64,000 nucleotides of DNA from Thalassotalea sediminis (GTDB lineage: Bacteria; Pseudomonadota; Gammaproteobacteria; Enterobacterales; Alteromonadaceae). Both the position numbers and the translations under genes were made by a program. How positions within the stretch are numbered: position 1 is the first letter of the stretch; every line of letters starts with the position of its first letter. A model generated the notes under the pieces. The model was not told where the DNA came from. It saw only the letters and a program-made list of their open reading frames with translations, and made no database searches. The stretch is taken from the NCBI RefSeq assembly GCF_030295915.1, contig NZ_AP027361.1, forward strand, positions 3,472,001 to 3,536,000. Direction: 5' to 3'. Below are positions 1 through 9,913 of this stretch, one piece after another.

Positions 1-305
1 TCTACAACTCGACACTTACATAACGCTTCAATGTTTTTTTCTTGAGATGGAGATAGACTATGGTTAAACAGTACGACATTTGCTTGATAGAGCGATACAG
101 CTTCTGCAATTTCTTCTGCTTTACCGCTGCCCACAAAATATTTCGGATGCGGCGTATCACGCTTACCTGTTACAACAGCAAGCGATTCAATACCAGCGGA
201 GCTTACAAGCATTTCAAATTCTTGTAAGTCTTCGCGGGCATTTTCATCTGGAAAATCTACATGAACAAGTATCGCCTGTTCACCTGCTTGATAACGATCA
301 AACAA
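1..305 (-). CDS. hflX: GTPase HflX, N-terminal part (cut by window edge)
   Basis: HflX is a ribosome-associated GTPase that splits or rescues stalled 70S ribosomes. The reverse strand reads a protein starting FDRYQAGEQA and continuing through QEFEMLVSSAG, HPKYFVGSGKAEEIAEA and NHSLSPSQE, which matches the HflX N-terminal domain. The GTPase domain lies beyond the left edge. There is no usable ATG. I chose the TTG at 305, because GGAG lies about seven bases upstream and the family normally starts at this Phe-Asp-Arg-Tyr. It lies 33 bp after hfq in the conserved order hfq-hflX. An in-frame TTG at 323 is the alternative start. Confidence 0.9.
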   Translation of the reverse strand, partial: MFDRYQAGEQAILVHVDFPDENAREDLQEFEMLVSSAGIESLAVVTGKRDTPHPKYFVGSGKAEEIAEAVSLYQANVVLFNHSLSPSQEKNIEALCKCRVV

Positions 306-338
306 ATGAACGACTCCGAACAATACATTTTTCAGGCA

Positions 339-602
339 TTAATCTTGATTTTCCTCAGACTGGTTAAAACCACCTTGAGGAGGCTGAGGTGCCGTATTCA
401 CCGCACGAGCTGGAACAACAGTAGAAATAGCATGTTTATATACCATTTGACTAACCGTGTTTTTTAATAAAATAACAAATTGATCAAATGATTCTACTTG
501 TCCTTGTAGTTTGATGCCATTTACTAAGTATATTGCTACTGGAATGCGATCACGACGTAACGCATTTAAAAATGGGTCTTGTAAAGATTGCCCCTTTGCC
601 AT
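339..602 (-). CDS. hfq: RNA chaperone Hfq
   Basis: Hfq forms a hexameric Sm-like ring that pairs small RNAs with mRNAs. The 87-residue protein has the canonical Sm1 segment ([20 protein letters not shown]) and the Sm2 motif YKHAIST. The C-terminal tail is short, proline- and glutamine-rich and ends in acidic residues, as in many marine gammaproteobacteria; the E. coli protein is 102 residues. It lies between miaA and hflX as in E. coli. The 128 bp separating it from miaA leave room for a promoter of its own. A purine-rich AGGGG lies before the ATG. Confidence 0.97.
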   Translation of the reverse strand: MAKGQSLQDPFLNALRRDRIPVAIYLVNGIKLQGQVESFDQFVILLKNTVSQMVYKHAISTVVPARAVNTAPQPPQGGFNQSEENQD

Positions 603-730
603 TATTTGGCCCCTTTTGTTATTGTTGTCAAAATCAACGAGTTCGTTTACTCAAAATTTGGCGCTTTATTCGATAGTCAATTGTTTTTTATTATTCAATA
701 CTACCTGCAAAACTAATTATACATCAATGT

Positions 731-1669
731 TTAAACTTTGCTTAATGCGTTTAAAATTTCTTGGAGATTGTTTTTATTCTCCATATCTAGCCAAGTTAAA
801 GATGGCCAATTGCGTAACCAAGTTAGCTGACGTTTTGCTAATTGTCTGGTTGCACATATCCCTTTAAAAACCATTTCATCATGGTTGTACTCACCATGCA
901 AATATTGCCACATTTGACGATACCCTACACATCGAATAGAGGGTAAATTTTCATGTAGGTCGCCACGTTCTTTTAATTTAACAACCTCTTGTTCAAATGC
1001 TTGGGCAATCATCTGCCTAAACCTAAGTTCTATTCGCGCATGCAAATCTTTACGTTCTTTAGGTGCAATCGCGAACTGTAGAACATTACCTGATAGTGTC
1101 TCACCTTTTATCGCCGTTAATTGTGTTAAAGTGTTACCTGTAATACGAAACACTTCCAAAGCTCTCGTTAAGCGCTGGGGATCATTTGGATGAATTCGCT
1201 CTGCCGACGTAGGATCAATTTTACTCAATTCATCATGCAATGCTTGCCAACCTTCAACCTTCGCTTTAGCTTCAATTTTAGCTCTTATTTCACCGTTTGC
1301 TTCCGGCAACGGAGAAATACCTTCTATCAAGCTTTTAAAATACATCATAGTGCCACCAACCAAAATTGGTATACGACCTTTGGCGCGTATCTCCGCAACT
1401 TCTCGCAGTGCATCTTGACAAAACTCAGCAGCTGAATAGCTCTCACTTGCATCTTTGATATCAATTAATCGATGCGGATACTTTGCCAATTCAGCAGGTG
1501 TTGGCTTAGCGGTTCCTATATCCATGTTTTTATAGACAAGTGCTGAATCCACACTAATTATTTCACATGGCAAGGCGTCATAAAGCTCAAAAGCCAGTGC
1601 AGTTTTGCCGGAGGCTGTTGGCCCCATTAAACAAATCACTGGCGGAAGCTCATTGGTCATTGATGACAT
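731..1669 (-). CDS. miaA: tRNA dimethylallyltransferase MiaA
   Basis: MiaA transfers the dimethylallyl group to N6 of A37 in tRNAs that read UNN codons, the first step toward ms2i6A. The 312-residue length is normal. The P-loop GPTASGKTA lies near residues 16-24. It is followed by the [17 protein letters not shown] substrate-loop region, [10 protein letters not shown], and the insertion-domain motif RCVGYRQMW, all typical of MiaA. It is 15 bp downstream of mutL and upstream of hfq, so it is probably co-transcribed with both. Confidence 0.97.
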   Translation of the reverse strand: MSSMTNELPPVICLMGPTASGKTALAFELYDALPCEIISVDSALVYKNMDIGTAKPTPAELAKYPHRLIDIKDASESYSAAEFCQDALREVAEIRAKGRIPILVGGTMMYFKSLIEGISPLPEANGEIRAKIEAKAKVEGWQALHDELSKIDPTSAERIHPNDPQRLTRALEVFRITGNTLTQLTAIKGETLSGNVLQFAIAPKERKDLHARIELRFRQMIAQAFEQEVVKLKERGDLHENLPSIRCVGYRQMWQYLHGEYNHDEMVFKGICATRQLAKRQLTWLRNWPSLTWLDMENKNNLQEILNALSKV

Positions 1670-1684
1670 ACCGAATCTTAAAGC

Positions 1685-3487
1685 CTACTGTAACTTCTGT
1701 ATTGCAGATGTAAGGTCAACAAGTGTTGATTTCAAGACTTGTTGCTGTTTATTTTTATCGGGATAAAAATGCTGCAATTCGTTTAAAACAGACAACATAC
1801 TTTCTGCACTAAATTCTGCGGGTGTAGCAACGTCAGCTAATACGTCTTGCCAAACACTGTCTTCCGTTAAATCACGCGTCAGTAACTTAGTCATTAATTG
1901 ATGATAACAGGCACTCACATCGACATTGCGCAGTATGGCTGGAAACTGACGAAGCTGTATATTTTTACTATCAAGCAATTTTACGACAATACCAAGGCGC
2001 ACAAGCTGTTCTTCATACTGACATATGAGTTCTTGATGAGCGGCGTCTGCTGCAAGTTTAATGGGTAGAAGTAAAGGCTGGCTTGTTATGCCTTTTTGCC
2101 ATTGCTGTGCAATCTTTTCTCGCATTAACTGCCTCGTTAAGCTTTTTAGACAAAACAGTGTTAACTGCTGCGTACTTTCGAGTATAAGCACATAATGCGG
2201 CGCGATAAAATGCCACTTTGCTAAGTCTGAAGACGCAATTTTTGTTGACTCTGGTTCAGCTATTGGCGTCATTAGCCGGTGATAGTTTTGTACAGCACTA
2301 TCAGTTATAGACGCCCGATGCGGGTCAAAAGGTGTGACACCTCGTGAAGAAGTTCCAGTCGTATTACTTGAACGCTTCAATGGTGCAACATACTCTTGTA
2401 CTTTTTCTGTAGCATGAGCGACAGCACTCTCTGCATCGTTTGCTTGATAGTAGCTAGTGTTATCTGTTTCTTCATCAGGCAGGAGTGTTTTTTGCGACGT
2501 TAACGTACGATGACAGGTCGCATAAATAAAGTCATGAATGTAACGACCTTGATGAAACCTCACCTCATGTTTTGCAGGATGAACGTTTACATCTACTTCA
2601 CGTACATCTAACGACAAAAATAAGACAAACGCGGGGTAAGCGTCGTTGGGTAACAAATCTTGATACGCTTGCCTTATTGCATGATTAATTAGTTTATCTC
2701 GCATCATACGGCCATTAACGTAACTATAGCATAGGTCATTTTGTCCACGATAAAAGCTTGGTTTGGCTAACCAACCCATTAACGATAAACCGTTATGTTG
2801 ACAGTTAATTTCAACCGCATGGTCAATAAAGGCTTGCCCGCACACCTGGGCAACACGTTTACTTCGCTTTGTGTCGGAATCAGCTAAACGATATTGCTTA
2901 ATAACTTTATGATTATGCGTCAGTGTAATCGCCACATCAAAGCGTGCCAGTGCGATCCTTTTAATCACTTCTTCGATATGCGCAAATTCTGTTTTTTCAG
3001 TACGAAGAAACTTTCGTCTAGCAGGTGTATTAAAAAATAAATCAACAACGTCTATGGTTGTTCCATTACCATGTGCTGCAGGTTGCACTACAACATCCAT
3101 GTCTCTGCCTTCAGCGTGCGCTTGCCAAGCTTCAGTTTGTTTCGCAGGTTTAGACGTTAATGATAAGCGAGCTACGGAGCTGATACTGGCGAGTGCTTCT
3201 CCTCGAAAACCCAAGGAAGCAATACCTTCTAAGTCATTCAAGACCTTAATTTTACTCGTGGCGTGCCTACTCAATGCCAGTGTCAGTTCATTTTTTGCAA
3301 TACCACTACCGTTATCAGAAATACGGATGCGTTTAGCGCCACCCTTTTCAATATCGATTTTAATGGCTGTAGCACCAGCATCTAAACTATTTTCAACAAG
3401 CTCCTTTACTACAGAAGCAGGACGTTCTACAACTTCTCCAGCAGCAATTTGGTTGGCCAGTTGAGCAGGTAAAATTTCAATGGTCAT
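1685..3487 (-). CDS. mutL: DNA mismatch repair protein MutL
   Basis: MutL links mismatch recognition by MutS to strand cleavage by MutH and unwinding by UvrD. The N-terminal GHKL ATPase is intact: [11 protein letters not shown] with the catalytic Glu and Asn, SDNGSGI, and [11 protein letters not shown] variable linker of about residues 340-420 follows, then the dimerisation domain. I see no metal-binding DQHA-x2-E-x4-E endonuclease motif in the C-terminal domain. This fits the MutH-dependent type, and a dam gene occurs later in the window. At 600 residues it is close to the E. coli length. Only 3 bp separate it from amiB. Confidence 0.97.
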   Translation of the reverse strand: MTIEILPAQLANQIAAGEVVERPASVVKELVENSLDAGATAIKIDIEKGGAKRIRISDNGSGIAKNELTLALSRHATSKIKVLNDLEGIASLGFRGEALASISSVARLSLTSKPAKQTEAWQAHAEGRDMDVVVQPAAHGNGTTIDVVDLFFNTPARRKFLRTEKTEFAHIEEVIKRIALARFDVAITLTHNHKVIKQYRLADSDTKRSKRVAQVCGQAFIDHAVEINCQHNGLSLMGWLAKPSFYRGQNDLCYSYVNGRMMRDKLINHAIRQAYQDLLPNDAYPAFVLFLSLDVREVDVNVHPAKHEVRFHQGRYIHDFIYATCHRTLTSQKTLLPDEETDNTSYYQANDAESAVAHATEKVQEYVAPLKRSSNTTGTSSRGVTPFDPHRASITDSAVQNYHRLMTPIAEPESTKIASSDLAKWHFIAPHYVLILESTQQLTLFCLKSLTRQLMREKIAQQWQKGITSQPLLLPIKLAADAAHQELICQYEEQLVRLGIVVKLLDSKNIQLRQFPAILRNVDVSACYHQLMTKLLTRDLTEDSVWQDVLADVATPAEFSAESMLSVLNELQHFYPDKNKQQQVLKSTLVDLTSAIQKLQ

Positions 3488-3490
3488 AAA

Positions 3491-4810
3491 TCAGTCTGCG
3501 CGTGGAATTTTAAGCGTTTGCCCTATACGAACAATATTTGAGGTCAGTTTATTCACCGATTTAAGTTGCTTAACAGAAACATTATATTTATGCGCAACGA
3601 CCGACAATGATTCACCGCGAGAAATTTTATGTTTACGGTAACCGACAGAGGCATAATACGTCCCATCGGGCGCATTCGCGGCAAAGTAATTATCAACAGA
3701 CCTAAAAATAGCGCGCGCCAGCTTTTGTTGGTGATGACTCGAATTAAGCCTTTTCTCTTCCGCAGGATTAGAAATAAAACCTGTTTCAATTAATACACTG
3801 GGAATATCTGAAGATTTTAGTACCGCTAAGCTTAACCCTTCTGGTTTTTTCTTGTGTAATTTCGTTACTTTACCTAGCTCATGCAACACATATTCTGCAA
3901 ACGTATAGCTACTTGCCATCGTATATTCTTTTTTCATGTCGGCTAACGTTAACGCTAGATTGTGATCTTTTGTTTTTTTAATCGTATCGCCGGCACCACC
4001 TAGTAACTCTGATTCTTTTTGGCGATTTGCTATCCAACGGGTAAATTCAGAATTAGCTCTTCGGCTTGATTGAACGAGTACGGAAGCGCCATGAGGTTGT
4101 GATGAAGTAAAAGCATCGGCATGTATAGACACCAATAAATCCGCTTTATTTTTACGGGCAATTACGGTTTTACGGTTATGATTAACGTAATAATCACCTG
4201 TTCTAATCATAACTGCAGATAACCCCTTCTGAGCATCTATTAACTTGGCTAGCTTTTTGGCAATTTTCAAAGTTACATGTTTTTCGTAACTGCCACGAGC
4301 TCCAATAGAGCCTGGGTCTTCACCACCATGGCCTGCAACAATAGCAACGACAATATCTCGCTTACCTTGATTGATTGGCGCAGCTTGTTGCACCACACGG
4401 TTTTGGTCAAAAAGATCAACAACTAAACGGTCACCATATTGTCCTGCGGGCGGCAAAGCAAACACTTCAAGTTTAAAGGCGTCATTTAATTCTAATACTA
4501 ATCGCGTACCATGTTTATTTTTAGGGGTTGATGTGCGAATTTTTTTGATACGTTTATCATTATTTAGCACATTTTTAAGCGCTGCAAAATTTTGGGTATG
4601 GTTAAAATCAATGACTAAACGTTGCGGGTTCTTAAGAGAAAAATAACTGTAGTCGGGCGTTGTTTTTAGATCAAACACCACGCGCGTATTTTCTGGTGCG
4701 GGCCAAACCCGCACACTATCAATACCGTTACTTGCAACAGAATCATTCGCATAAATCATCATGAAAATGCTTGCTATAATCGATATTATAGCAACCGAAC
4801 GTTGCAACAT
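3491..4810 (-). CDS. amiB: N-acetylmuramoyl-L-alanine amidase AmiB
   Basis: This is a periplasmic zinc amidase that removes stem peptides from peptidoglycan during daughter-cell separation. Residues 1-27 form a signal peptide. An AMIN domain follows (about 30-130), then an Amidase_3 domain (about 150-375) with the zinc His in AGHGGEDPG and the catalytic Glu in LIETGFISNP. A C-terminal LysM domain (about 393-437) completes the protein. The catalytic loop is VAGHGG rather than the common DAGHGG. It is in the conserved tsaE-amiB-mutL order. Its usual activator EnvC is also encoded in this window, at 29465-30625. Confidence 0.95.
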   Translation of the reverse strand: MLQRSVAIISIIASIFMMIYANDSVASNGIDSVRVWPAPENTRVVFDLKTTPDYSYFSLKNPQRLVIDFNHTQNFAALKNVLNNDKRIKKIRTSTPKNKHGTRLVLELNDAFKLEVFALPPAGQYGDRLVVDLFDQNRVVQQAAPINQGKRDIVVAIVAGHGGEDPGSIGARGSYEKHVTLKIAKKLAKLIDAQKGLSAVMIRTGDYYVNHNRKTVIARKNKADLLVSIHADAFTSSQPHGASVLVQSSRRANSEFTRWIANRQKESELLGGAGDTIKKTKDHNLALTLADMKKEYTMASSYTFAEYVLHELGKVTKLHKKKPEGLSLAVLKSSDIPSVLIETGFISNPAEEKRLNSSHHQQKLARAIFRSVDNYFAANAPDGTYYASVGYRKHKISRGESLSVVAHKYNVSVKQLKSVNKLTSNIVRIGQTLKIPRAD

Positions 4811-4823
4811 GTTTTCTACCTCT

Positions 4824-5309
4824 TTAATAACACTCCCCTAATACTGCCAAAAGTGCACGTCCTTTGGAAGTGTGAGCGACGATTTCTACATCTCTTTGTT
4901 CTTCGTTATATTGTAAGTAAATACTAATATCTGCTTCAGGGAGCACACCTACACCACGTTCTGGCCATTCTATAAAGCAACAAGCATTATCATTAAAATA
5001 ATCTCGAATGCCCATGAACTCTAACTCTTCCGGATCAGACAATCTATACAAGTCAAAATGATAGGCTTGCCATTCTCCCAGTTCATAAGGTTCAACTAAG
5101 GTATAAGTTGGACTCTTAACCTTACCTGAATGCCCAAGCCCTTGCACAAAACCTCTGGTAAGTGTTGTTTTGCCTGCACCTAAGTCACCATGCAAATAAG
5201 CAACAATACCGCTTTTTAGTTCATTTACTACTGCCTGCGCTAGTGCATTGCCAAAAGCAACTGTCGCCTGCTCATCAATCAATCGTATATTGATATTATC
5301 TACTACCAT
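4824..5309 (-). CDS. tsaE: tRNA t6A biosynthesis ATPase TsaE
   Basis: TsaE is the ATPase partner of TsaB/TsaD in threonylcarbamoylation of A37 in tRNAs reading ANN codons. It has a Walker A motif GDLGAGKTTLTRG near residues 40-52, a switch-like KSPTYTLVEPY, and the family signature YHFDLYRLSDPEELE. The length of 161 residues is normal. The gene lies 7 bp after nnr and 13 bp before amiB, in the conserved cluster. Confidence 0.95.
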   Translation of the reverse strand: MVVDNINIRLIDEQATVAFGNALAQAVVNELKSGIVAYLHGDLGAGKTTLTRGFVQGLGHSGKVKSPTYTLVEPYELGEWQAYHFDLYRLSDPEELEFMGIRDYFNDNACCFIEWPERGVGVLPEADISIYLQYNEEQRDVEIVAHTSKGRALLAVLGECY

Positions 5310-5316
5310 TGTTTAT

Positions 5317-6834
5317 TCACTTATTGAGTAACTGTTGAATCGGCAAAAATAGATCGCTTGCTAACATGCCAATTTTACCCTGTTGGTTCGCTATTATATC
5401 AGCAGCACCACCATGGATATATACTGCCAATCTTGTTGCTTTAACTGGACAATCTAATTGCATAAGTAACGCGGCGATTATACCGGATAATACATCTCCC
5501 ATGCCACCTGAAGCCATTCCAGAATTACCTGACGTGTTGATCCAAATATTCAAACCATCTGAAATTAGCGAACCCGCCCCTTTCAGCACACAAACACCAC
5601 CGTATTGACTAGCAATCGCTTTAACCGCTTTAAAGCGATCTTTTTCAATATCTGCAATGCTACACCTTAACAAAGCGGCTGCCTCACCTGGGTGAGGCGT
5701 TAATACCCAATCGTTTCTTTTTAATGGTTCTTTTGCCAATAACTGTAAACCATCGGCATCTATCACTAACGGTTTTTTCTGTTGTAAAACCAAATTAAAT
5801 AATGTTGATGCCCACCTATTCTGCCCTAAACCTGGCCCTAGCAATAAAACCTTGGCTTTTTCGAGTAATAAGCTATTGGCAAGCTGCTCTACACTATCTG
5901 GTGCAAGCATTAATTCTGGGCGACCAGCTAGCACCGTTTGATGATTTTCCTGATGACATGAAACGGCTACGAGTGAAGCTCCTGCGCGCAATGCAGCTTC
6001 ACTTGCCAATCTAATCGCGCCAGGTAAGCCCTGATTACCACCAACGGCCAACAATACACCAACATTACCTTTATGACATATGTTGCTACGTACAGGCTTA
6101 TTTGGAATAGCGTGTAAACCTTGAATAAAAACATTAGCACGACATGTCTGTTGAAAACACTCATTTAAGGACAGCCCAGCAAGCAAAAGTTCACCAACGT
6201 AATCTGCCGCTTGCCCTGTCATTAACCCTTGTTTAACGGCAATAAAGGTTACCGTTTCGGTAGCACAAATCGATGCCGTTGCAACGTAACCAGTGGTGGC
6301 ATTTAATCCTGAAGGTACGTCAACACTAACCGTGGCAATGTCTGTTTGGTTAATGATCTGAATCAAATTGGCAAGTGCGACATCTAACTCTCCTTGGTAG
6401 CCAATACCAAACAGGGCATCAACGATTAGATCATAAGTATTATCAATAAAAAATCGTGACGTCAGTAGCAGTTCACTTTGATAAATAATGGTAACATTTG
6501 TGTGTTGCAATTGTTGAAATGCCTTGGCTGCATCACCTTTTATTTGCTCTTCTTCAGCACATAAATAAACGGTAACATTTAGCCCAGCTTCGTAAGCTAA
6601 CCTCGCAATGACCAAGCCATCTCCACCATTATTCCCCTTTCCTGCGAGCACAAATAATTGAGTCACCTTCGGGTATTGTTCTTGAATATGGGAAAAAACC
6701 GCTTGCCCTGCTTTTTCCATAAGTGCATACAGATCAATTCTCTGTTGGGAAGCGACACGTTGTTCATTCGCCAACACCTCTGTCGCGCAATAGGCGCTTT
6801 GTGGTAAACTGGTCAACAATCTTGTTACCGGCAT
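5317..6834 (-). CDS. nnr: Bifunctional NAD(P)H-hydrate epimerase / ADP-dependent dehydratase
   Basis: This enzyme repairs NADH and NADPH damaged by hydration. The N-terminal epimerase half (about 1-220) has the GKGNNGGDGLVIARL motif and DALFGIGYQGE. The C-terminal ribokinase-like dehydratase half (about 235-505) has LLLGPGLGQN, LKGAGSLI and the catalytic loop GGMGDVLSGI. The length of 505 residues fits the fused form. It heads the minus-strand operon. Only 17 bp separate its start from the divergent queG start, so its promoter must lie within the 5' end of queG. Confidence 0.95.
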   Translation of the reverse strand: MPVTRLLTSLPQSAYCATEVLANEQRVASQQRIDLYALMEKAGQAVFSHIQEQYPKVTQLFVLAGKGNNGGDGLVIARLAYEAGLNVTVYLCAEEEQIKGDAAKAFQQLQHTNVTIIYQSELLLTSRFFIDNTYDLIVDALFGIGYQGELDVALANLIQIINQTDIATVSVDVPSGLNATTGYVATASICATETVTFIAVKQGLMTGQAADYVGELLLAGLSLNECFQQTCRANVFIQGLHAIPNKPVRSNICHKGNVGVLLAVGGNQGLPGAIRLASEAALRAGASLVAVSCHQENHQTVLAGRPELMLAPDSVEQLANSLLLEKAKVLLLGPGLGQNRWASTLFNLVLQQKKPLVIDADGLQLLAKEPLKRNDWVLTPHPGEAAALLRCSIADIEKDRFKAVKAIASQYGGVCVLKGAGSLISDGLNIWINTSGNSGMASGGMGDVLSGIIAALLMQLDCPVKATRLAVYIHGGAADIIANQQGKIGMLASDLFLPIQQLLNK

Positions 6835-6851
6835 TGTTTAGTTCTCAATTA

Positions 6852-8000
6852 ATGAATCATTCCACTATCAACTATCTCGTGTTAGCAGAAAAAATCAAGT
6901 GTTGGGGAAAAGAACTTGGTTTTGCTGACGTCGGTTTTAGTGATATTGATCTCTCCGAATATAAAGAATCATTCAAGCAATGGTTAGATAACGAATACCA
7001 TGGAGACATGAGTTACATGACTAATCATGGTGATATGCGTATTCACCCAGAGCAACTTCATCCAGGAACAATCCGAGTGATCAGTGTCAGAATGGATTAC
7101 TTACCTAAAGATGCTCGCTTTGCAGAAACACTGAAAAATAAAGATAAAGCCTATATTAGTCGTTACGCACTTGGTCGTGATTATCATAAGTTAATGCGCA
7201 AGCGATTAAAGGCTCTCGGTGAAAAAATTAAAACATATTGCCTTGATTTTGATTATCGTCCATTTGTTGATTCAGCCCCTATTTTAGAACGCCCGCTTGC
7301 TGAAAAAGCTGGGTTAGGCTGGGTTGGCAAGCATAGTCTTATTATTAATAAGCAAGCAGGTTCTTGGTTTTTTCTCGGTGAGTTATTAGTCAACATTCCA
7401 TTGCCAACTGCAAAAAAACAACAAGACTTATGCGGTTCATGTGTTGCCTGCATGAAAATTTGCCCAACACAAGCAATCGTTGCTCCATACCAAGTAGATG
7501 CAAGGCGTTGTATATCCTATTTAACCATAGAACGACGCGATTCGATTCCAGAAGAGTTTAGGCCGCTCATTGGTAATCGCATTTATGGGTGTGATGATTG
7601 TCAATTAATCTGCCCTTGGAACAAATATGCTCAGGTAACGAACGAGGTAGACTTTCAAGTAAGGCAAGATTTAAATACAGCAACGTTGCTTGAATTATTT
7701 GCATGGGATGAAACAACTTTTATGAACAATTTACAAGGGTCACCCATTAGAAGAATAGGTCACGAATGTTGGCAACGAAACATTGCTGTAGCACTTGGTA
7801 ATAGCGACTACTCAAAAGAGGTGGTAAACGCCTTACAAGAGATGCTACCTAACAGCACGCCAATGGTTGCTGAACATATATGTTGGGCGCTACAGCAACA
7901 AAATCAATCAGACGTTGAAGACAAAGATCAAAATAAAGTGCAACGGTTAAATGCACGGTTAATTCGTTCAATTGAAAAAGGTTTACCAAGAGATGCGTAA
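6852..8000 (+). CDS. queG: Epoxyqueuosine reductase QueG
   Basis: QueG catalyses the last step of queuosine tRNA modification with cobalamin and two [4Fe-4S] clusters. From the ATG at 6852 the protein has 382 residues, close to E. coli QueG. The open frame runs further upstream to 6723, but that part overlaps nnr in antisense. The family start (LAEKIKCWGKELGF) supports the ATG at 6852. Cluster cysteines are in CGSCVACMKICP (about 194-204) and CDDCQLICPW (about 247-254). The proposed catalytic Asp is in FVDSAP (about 140). I see no strong ribosome binding site. Confidence 0.95.
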   Translation: MNHSTINYLVLAEKIKCWGKELGFADVGFSDIDLSEYKESFKQWLDNEYHGDMSYMTNHGDMRIHPEQLHPGTIRVISVRMDYLPKDARFAETLKNKDKAYISRYALGRDYHKLMRKRLKALGEKIKTYCLDFDYRPFVDSAPILERPLAEKAGLGWVGKHSLIINKQAGSWFFLGELLVNIPLPTAKKQQDLCGSCVACMKICPTQAIVAPYQVDARRCISYLTIERRDSIPEEFRPLIGNRIYGCDDCQLICPWNKYAQVTNEVDFQVRQDLNTATLLELFAWDETTFMNNLQGSPIRRIGHECWQRNIAVALGNSDYSKEVVNALQEMLPNSTPMVAEHICWALQQQNQSDVEDKDQNKVQRLNARLIRSIEKGLPRDA

Positions 8001-8030
8001 AAAGAGGACGCTTTGATCGTCAACGGGCTC

Positions 8031-9704
8031 TTACTCACTTAACGGTGCTTGCTCTTGCGTATTTCGGAAAAAGCTTAACCACTTATCTTTAACTTCATTG
8101 ACGACTTCAGCGTTTTTACCTTCTAATTTTGAACTATCAAATAATTTTATTGCTTTGTCGGCGAATGGGTAGTCTGCTTCGTTTAATTGCTCTGCTTCCT
8201 TCATAGCAGTCATAATTTTTAATAACGTAATGGAAAACTTCACACTATTCGGCGCTAATTGAATGGCTTGTAAAACGGATTCTAACGCTGGTGAATAACG
8301 TTCTTTCTGAAAGTGTTCAACTGCCATATCATGAAGTTGTTTAGGCGTGAAATGAATATCGGCACGTTCTTGGGTTTCTTGCTCTATATATCGGTTGACG
8401 ACCTGACTCGTTAACGACTCCCCAGATATTTGATTTTTAATTGCTTCGAGCAGCAACATAGCTTCTTCGCGCATGCCCAATTCATGAAAGACTTTAACTT
8501 TATCTAAGTTATCTTCTATTTCTGGCGTTGGTCTTAACGATATTTGATTTTCAACAATACGCGCTGCACGCTTTTCTTCATTTTGTGCTCTAAATAATCT
8601 TGCCTGCGCTACGGCAATTTGCTCTTTAAACTCGGCTGCTTCAGGATAGTCTTCAGTAATTTGCTGAATATGTCTTTCCATTTGTTTTAATAACTTATCA
8701 GCACTACCATCAGTCACCGTTATTGCGAGATCGATTCCTGCCCTAACGACGTTTAATAGTAAATTAGGCGAATCATGAATCGAATTTTTTGCGTTGGTAA
8801 CAATATTCTTTGTCGCTTGAAATTGTCCAAGGTGATCATGGTTTAAGCGTGCTAGATCCCATGACTTTTTATTACGCTCAATATTTCTTGGGGCTAGCGC
8901 TGTTGCCTTTTTGATTTCTTCGTAGGCAACATCATACCTTTCTTGTTCAATGTTGTATTGGGCAAGCAAATCATGCATTGCAAAACGAGTTTCAGGCCTA
9001 TCAGCTAACTTATCAATAAGTTCGTGAATTTCATCAATACGCCCTTGTTTCAACAGTGCTTTAACGTATCCGAGGTAAACCCAGCCAAACTTATATTTTT
9101 TTAATAATCCCTTAAAGAATATTTCTGCTTCACTAAACTCCAACAAACTCAGTAATGCTTCACCACGCATACGCAGAATATTAGGGTGTAGATGACGTAA
9201 TGACTTGTTTAATAAATGTCGATCGGCAAAATATATGACTTTAGAAAACTCACGGCGATCAATTGCTTGATAAAGGTTATACAAGGTACTTTTAACCTTT
9301 AACGTATTGGCCAATCGCTCTTTCACAAGCTTGGGTACCAAAGGCTTGACCCAAAAGTCATCAGGTTGCAACTCTATAATCGAATTAACGAGGCTTTCGC
9401 TTGTTTCTGTGCTAAGAAAAATAAGCACGGTACGCTTTGTTACATGACCTTTAAACTTTAATTCTTCTAATAAATGAAAGCCATCTTTATCACTGTTTAC
9501 ATTAAAAGAACATATAACCACTTGAAACTGCAATTCATTGCAAAGCCGCATACTGTAATAAGCATTTTGGGCGCACCTTACTTCTCGCACGCCAATATCA
9601 TACAAAGTCTTCTTCAACGTATCATGAATTAAAGTATTATCGTCAATTATTAATACTTTAAGTTCTTCATAACCAACAAAAAAATCTTTTTCGAGGGCTG
9701 CCAT
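8031..9704 (-). CDS. Response-regulator-like protein: pseudo-receiver plus TPR repeats
   Basis: The 557-residue protein has a CheY-like receiver at about 14-130, then a long helical region with TPR-type repeats (about 150-530). There is no DNA-binding or output enzyme domain, so it probably acts by protein contacts. The receiver keeps the acidic pocket (D21, D22), a Thr/Ser near 98-99 and the KP pair at 120-121. The phospho-acceptor position reads VVICSFNV, with Ser66 in place of Asp; the TCT codon is clear in the DNA. This suggests phosphorylation-independent signalling or loss of function. Its start overlaps the DUF1289 stop by one base (TAATG), so translation is probably coupled. The overall layout recalls VieB-type regulators; orthology is not shown. 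Confidence 0.75.
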   Translation of the reverse strand: MAALEKDFFVGYEELKVLIIDDNTLIHDTLKKTLYDIGVREVRCAQNAYYSMRLCNELQFQVVICSFNVNSDKDGFHLLEELKFKGHVTKRTVLIFLSTETSESLVNSIIELQPDDFWVKPLVPKLVKERLANTLKVKSTLYNLYQAIDRREFSKVIYFADRHLLNKSLRHLHPNILRMRGEALLSLLEFSEAEIFFKGLLKKYKFGWVYLGYVKALLKQGRIDEIHELIDKLADRPETRFAMHDLLAQYNIEQERYDVAYEEIKKATALAPRNIERNKKSWDLARLNHDHLGQFQATKNIVTNAKNSIHDSPNLLLNVVRAGIDLAITVTDGSADKLLKQMERHIQQITEDYPEAAEFKEQIAVAQARLFRAQNEEKRAARIVENQISLRPTPEIEDNLDKVKVFHELGMREEAMLLLEAIKNQISGESLTSQVVNRYIEQETQERADIHFTPKQLHDMAVEHFQKERYSPALESVLQAIQLAPNSVKFSITLLKIMTAMKEAEQLNEADYPFADKAIKLFDSSKLEGKNAEVVNEVKDKWLSFFRNTQEQAPLSE

Positions 9705-9910
9705 TAATTGTTCCGCGTTTGTGTGTTGTTGCTCTTATTACTATGTACCCATTGTGCACATCTGTCCAAAACTTGGTACTTTTGTTCGTTGGTATATTTG
9801 CTCCAACTAACTATTTCGTCGACATGACGACCACATCCAAGGCAAATGTCTACATCATTCAAACAACATTTTCGAATACAAGGGCTTAATGTTTTACTGT
9901 CAATTTTCAT
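9704..9910 (-). CDS. Small cysteine-rich DUF1289 family protein
   Basis: This 68-residue protein carries the DUF1289 pattern: SPCIRKCC, then DICLGCGRHVDEI and a W-x-x-Y/T-x-E-Q segment (SWSKYTNEQK). Cysteines at 11, 15, 23 and 26 could bind a metal or an Fe-S cluster; that is inferred from spacing only. The function of the family is not known to me. Here it is placed between the sensor-like gene (3 bp gap) and the regulator-like gene (1 bp overlap), so all three are likely one transcript. Confidence 0.8.
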   Translation of the reverse strand: MKIDSKTLSPCIRKCCLNDVDICLGCGRHVDEIVSWSKYTNEQKYQVLDRCAQWVHSNKSNNTQTRNN

Positions 9911-9913
9911 CTT

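Noticed and set aside
511..867. Plus-strand ORF of 118 codons
   Set aside because: It lies antisense to hfq and miaA, with no family pattern or ribosome binding site.
3054..3464. Plus-strand ORF of 136 codons inside mutL
   Set aside because: It is a frame shadow of the conserved MutL ATPase domain; composition and lack of motifs argue against a gene.
8001..8030. Terminator between convergent queG and the TPR regulator gene
   Set aside because: No stem with a T-run is visible in the 30-bp gap.
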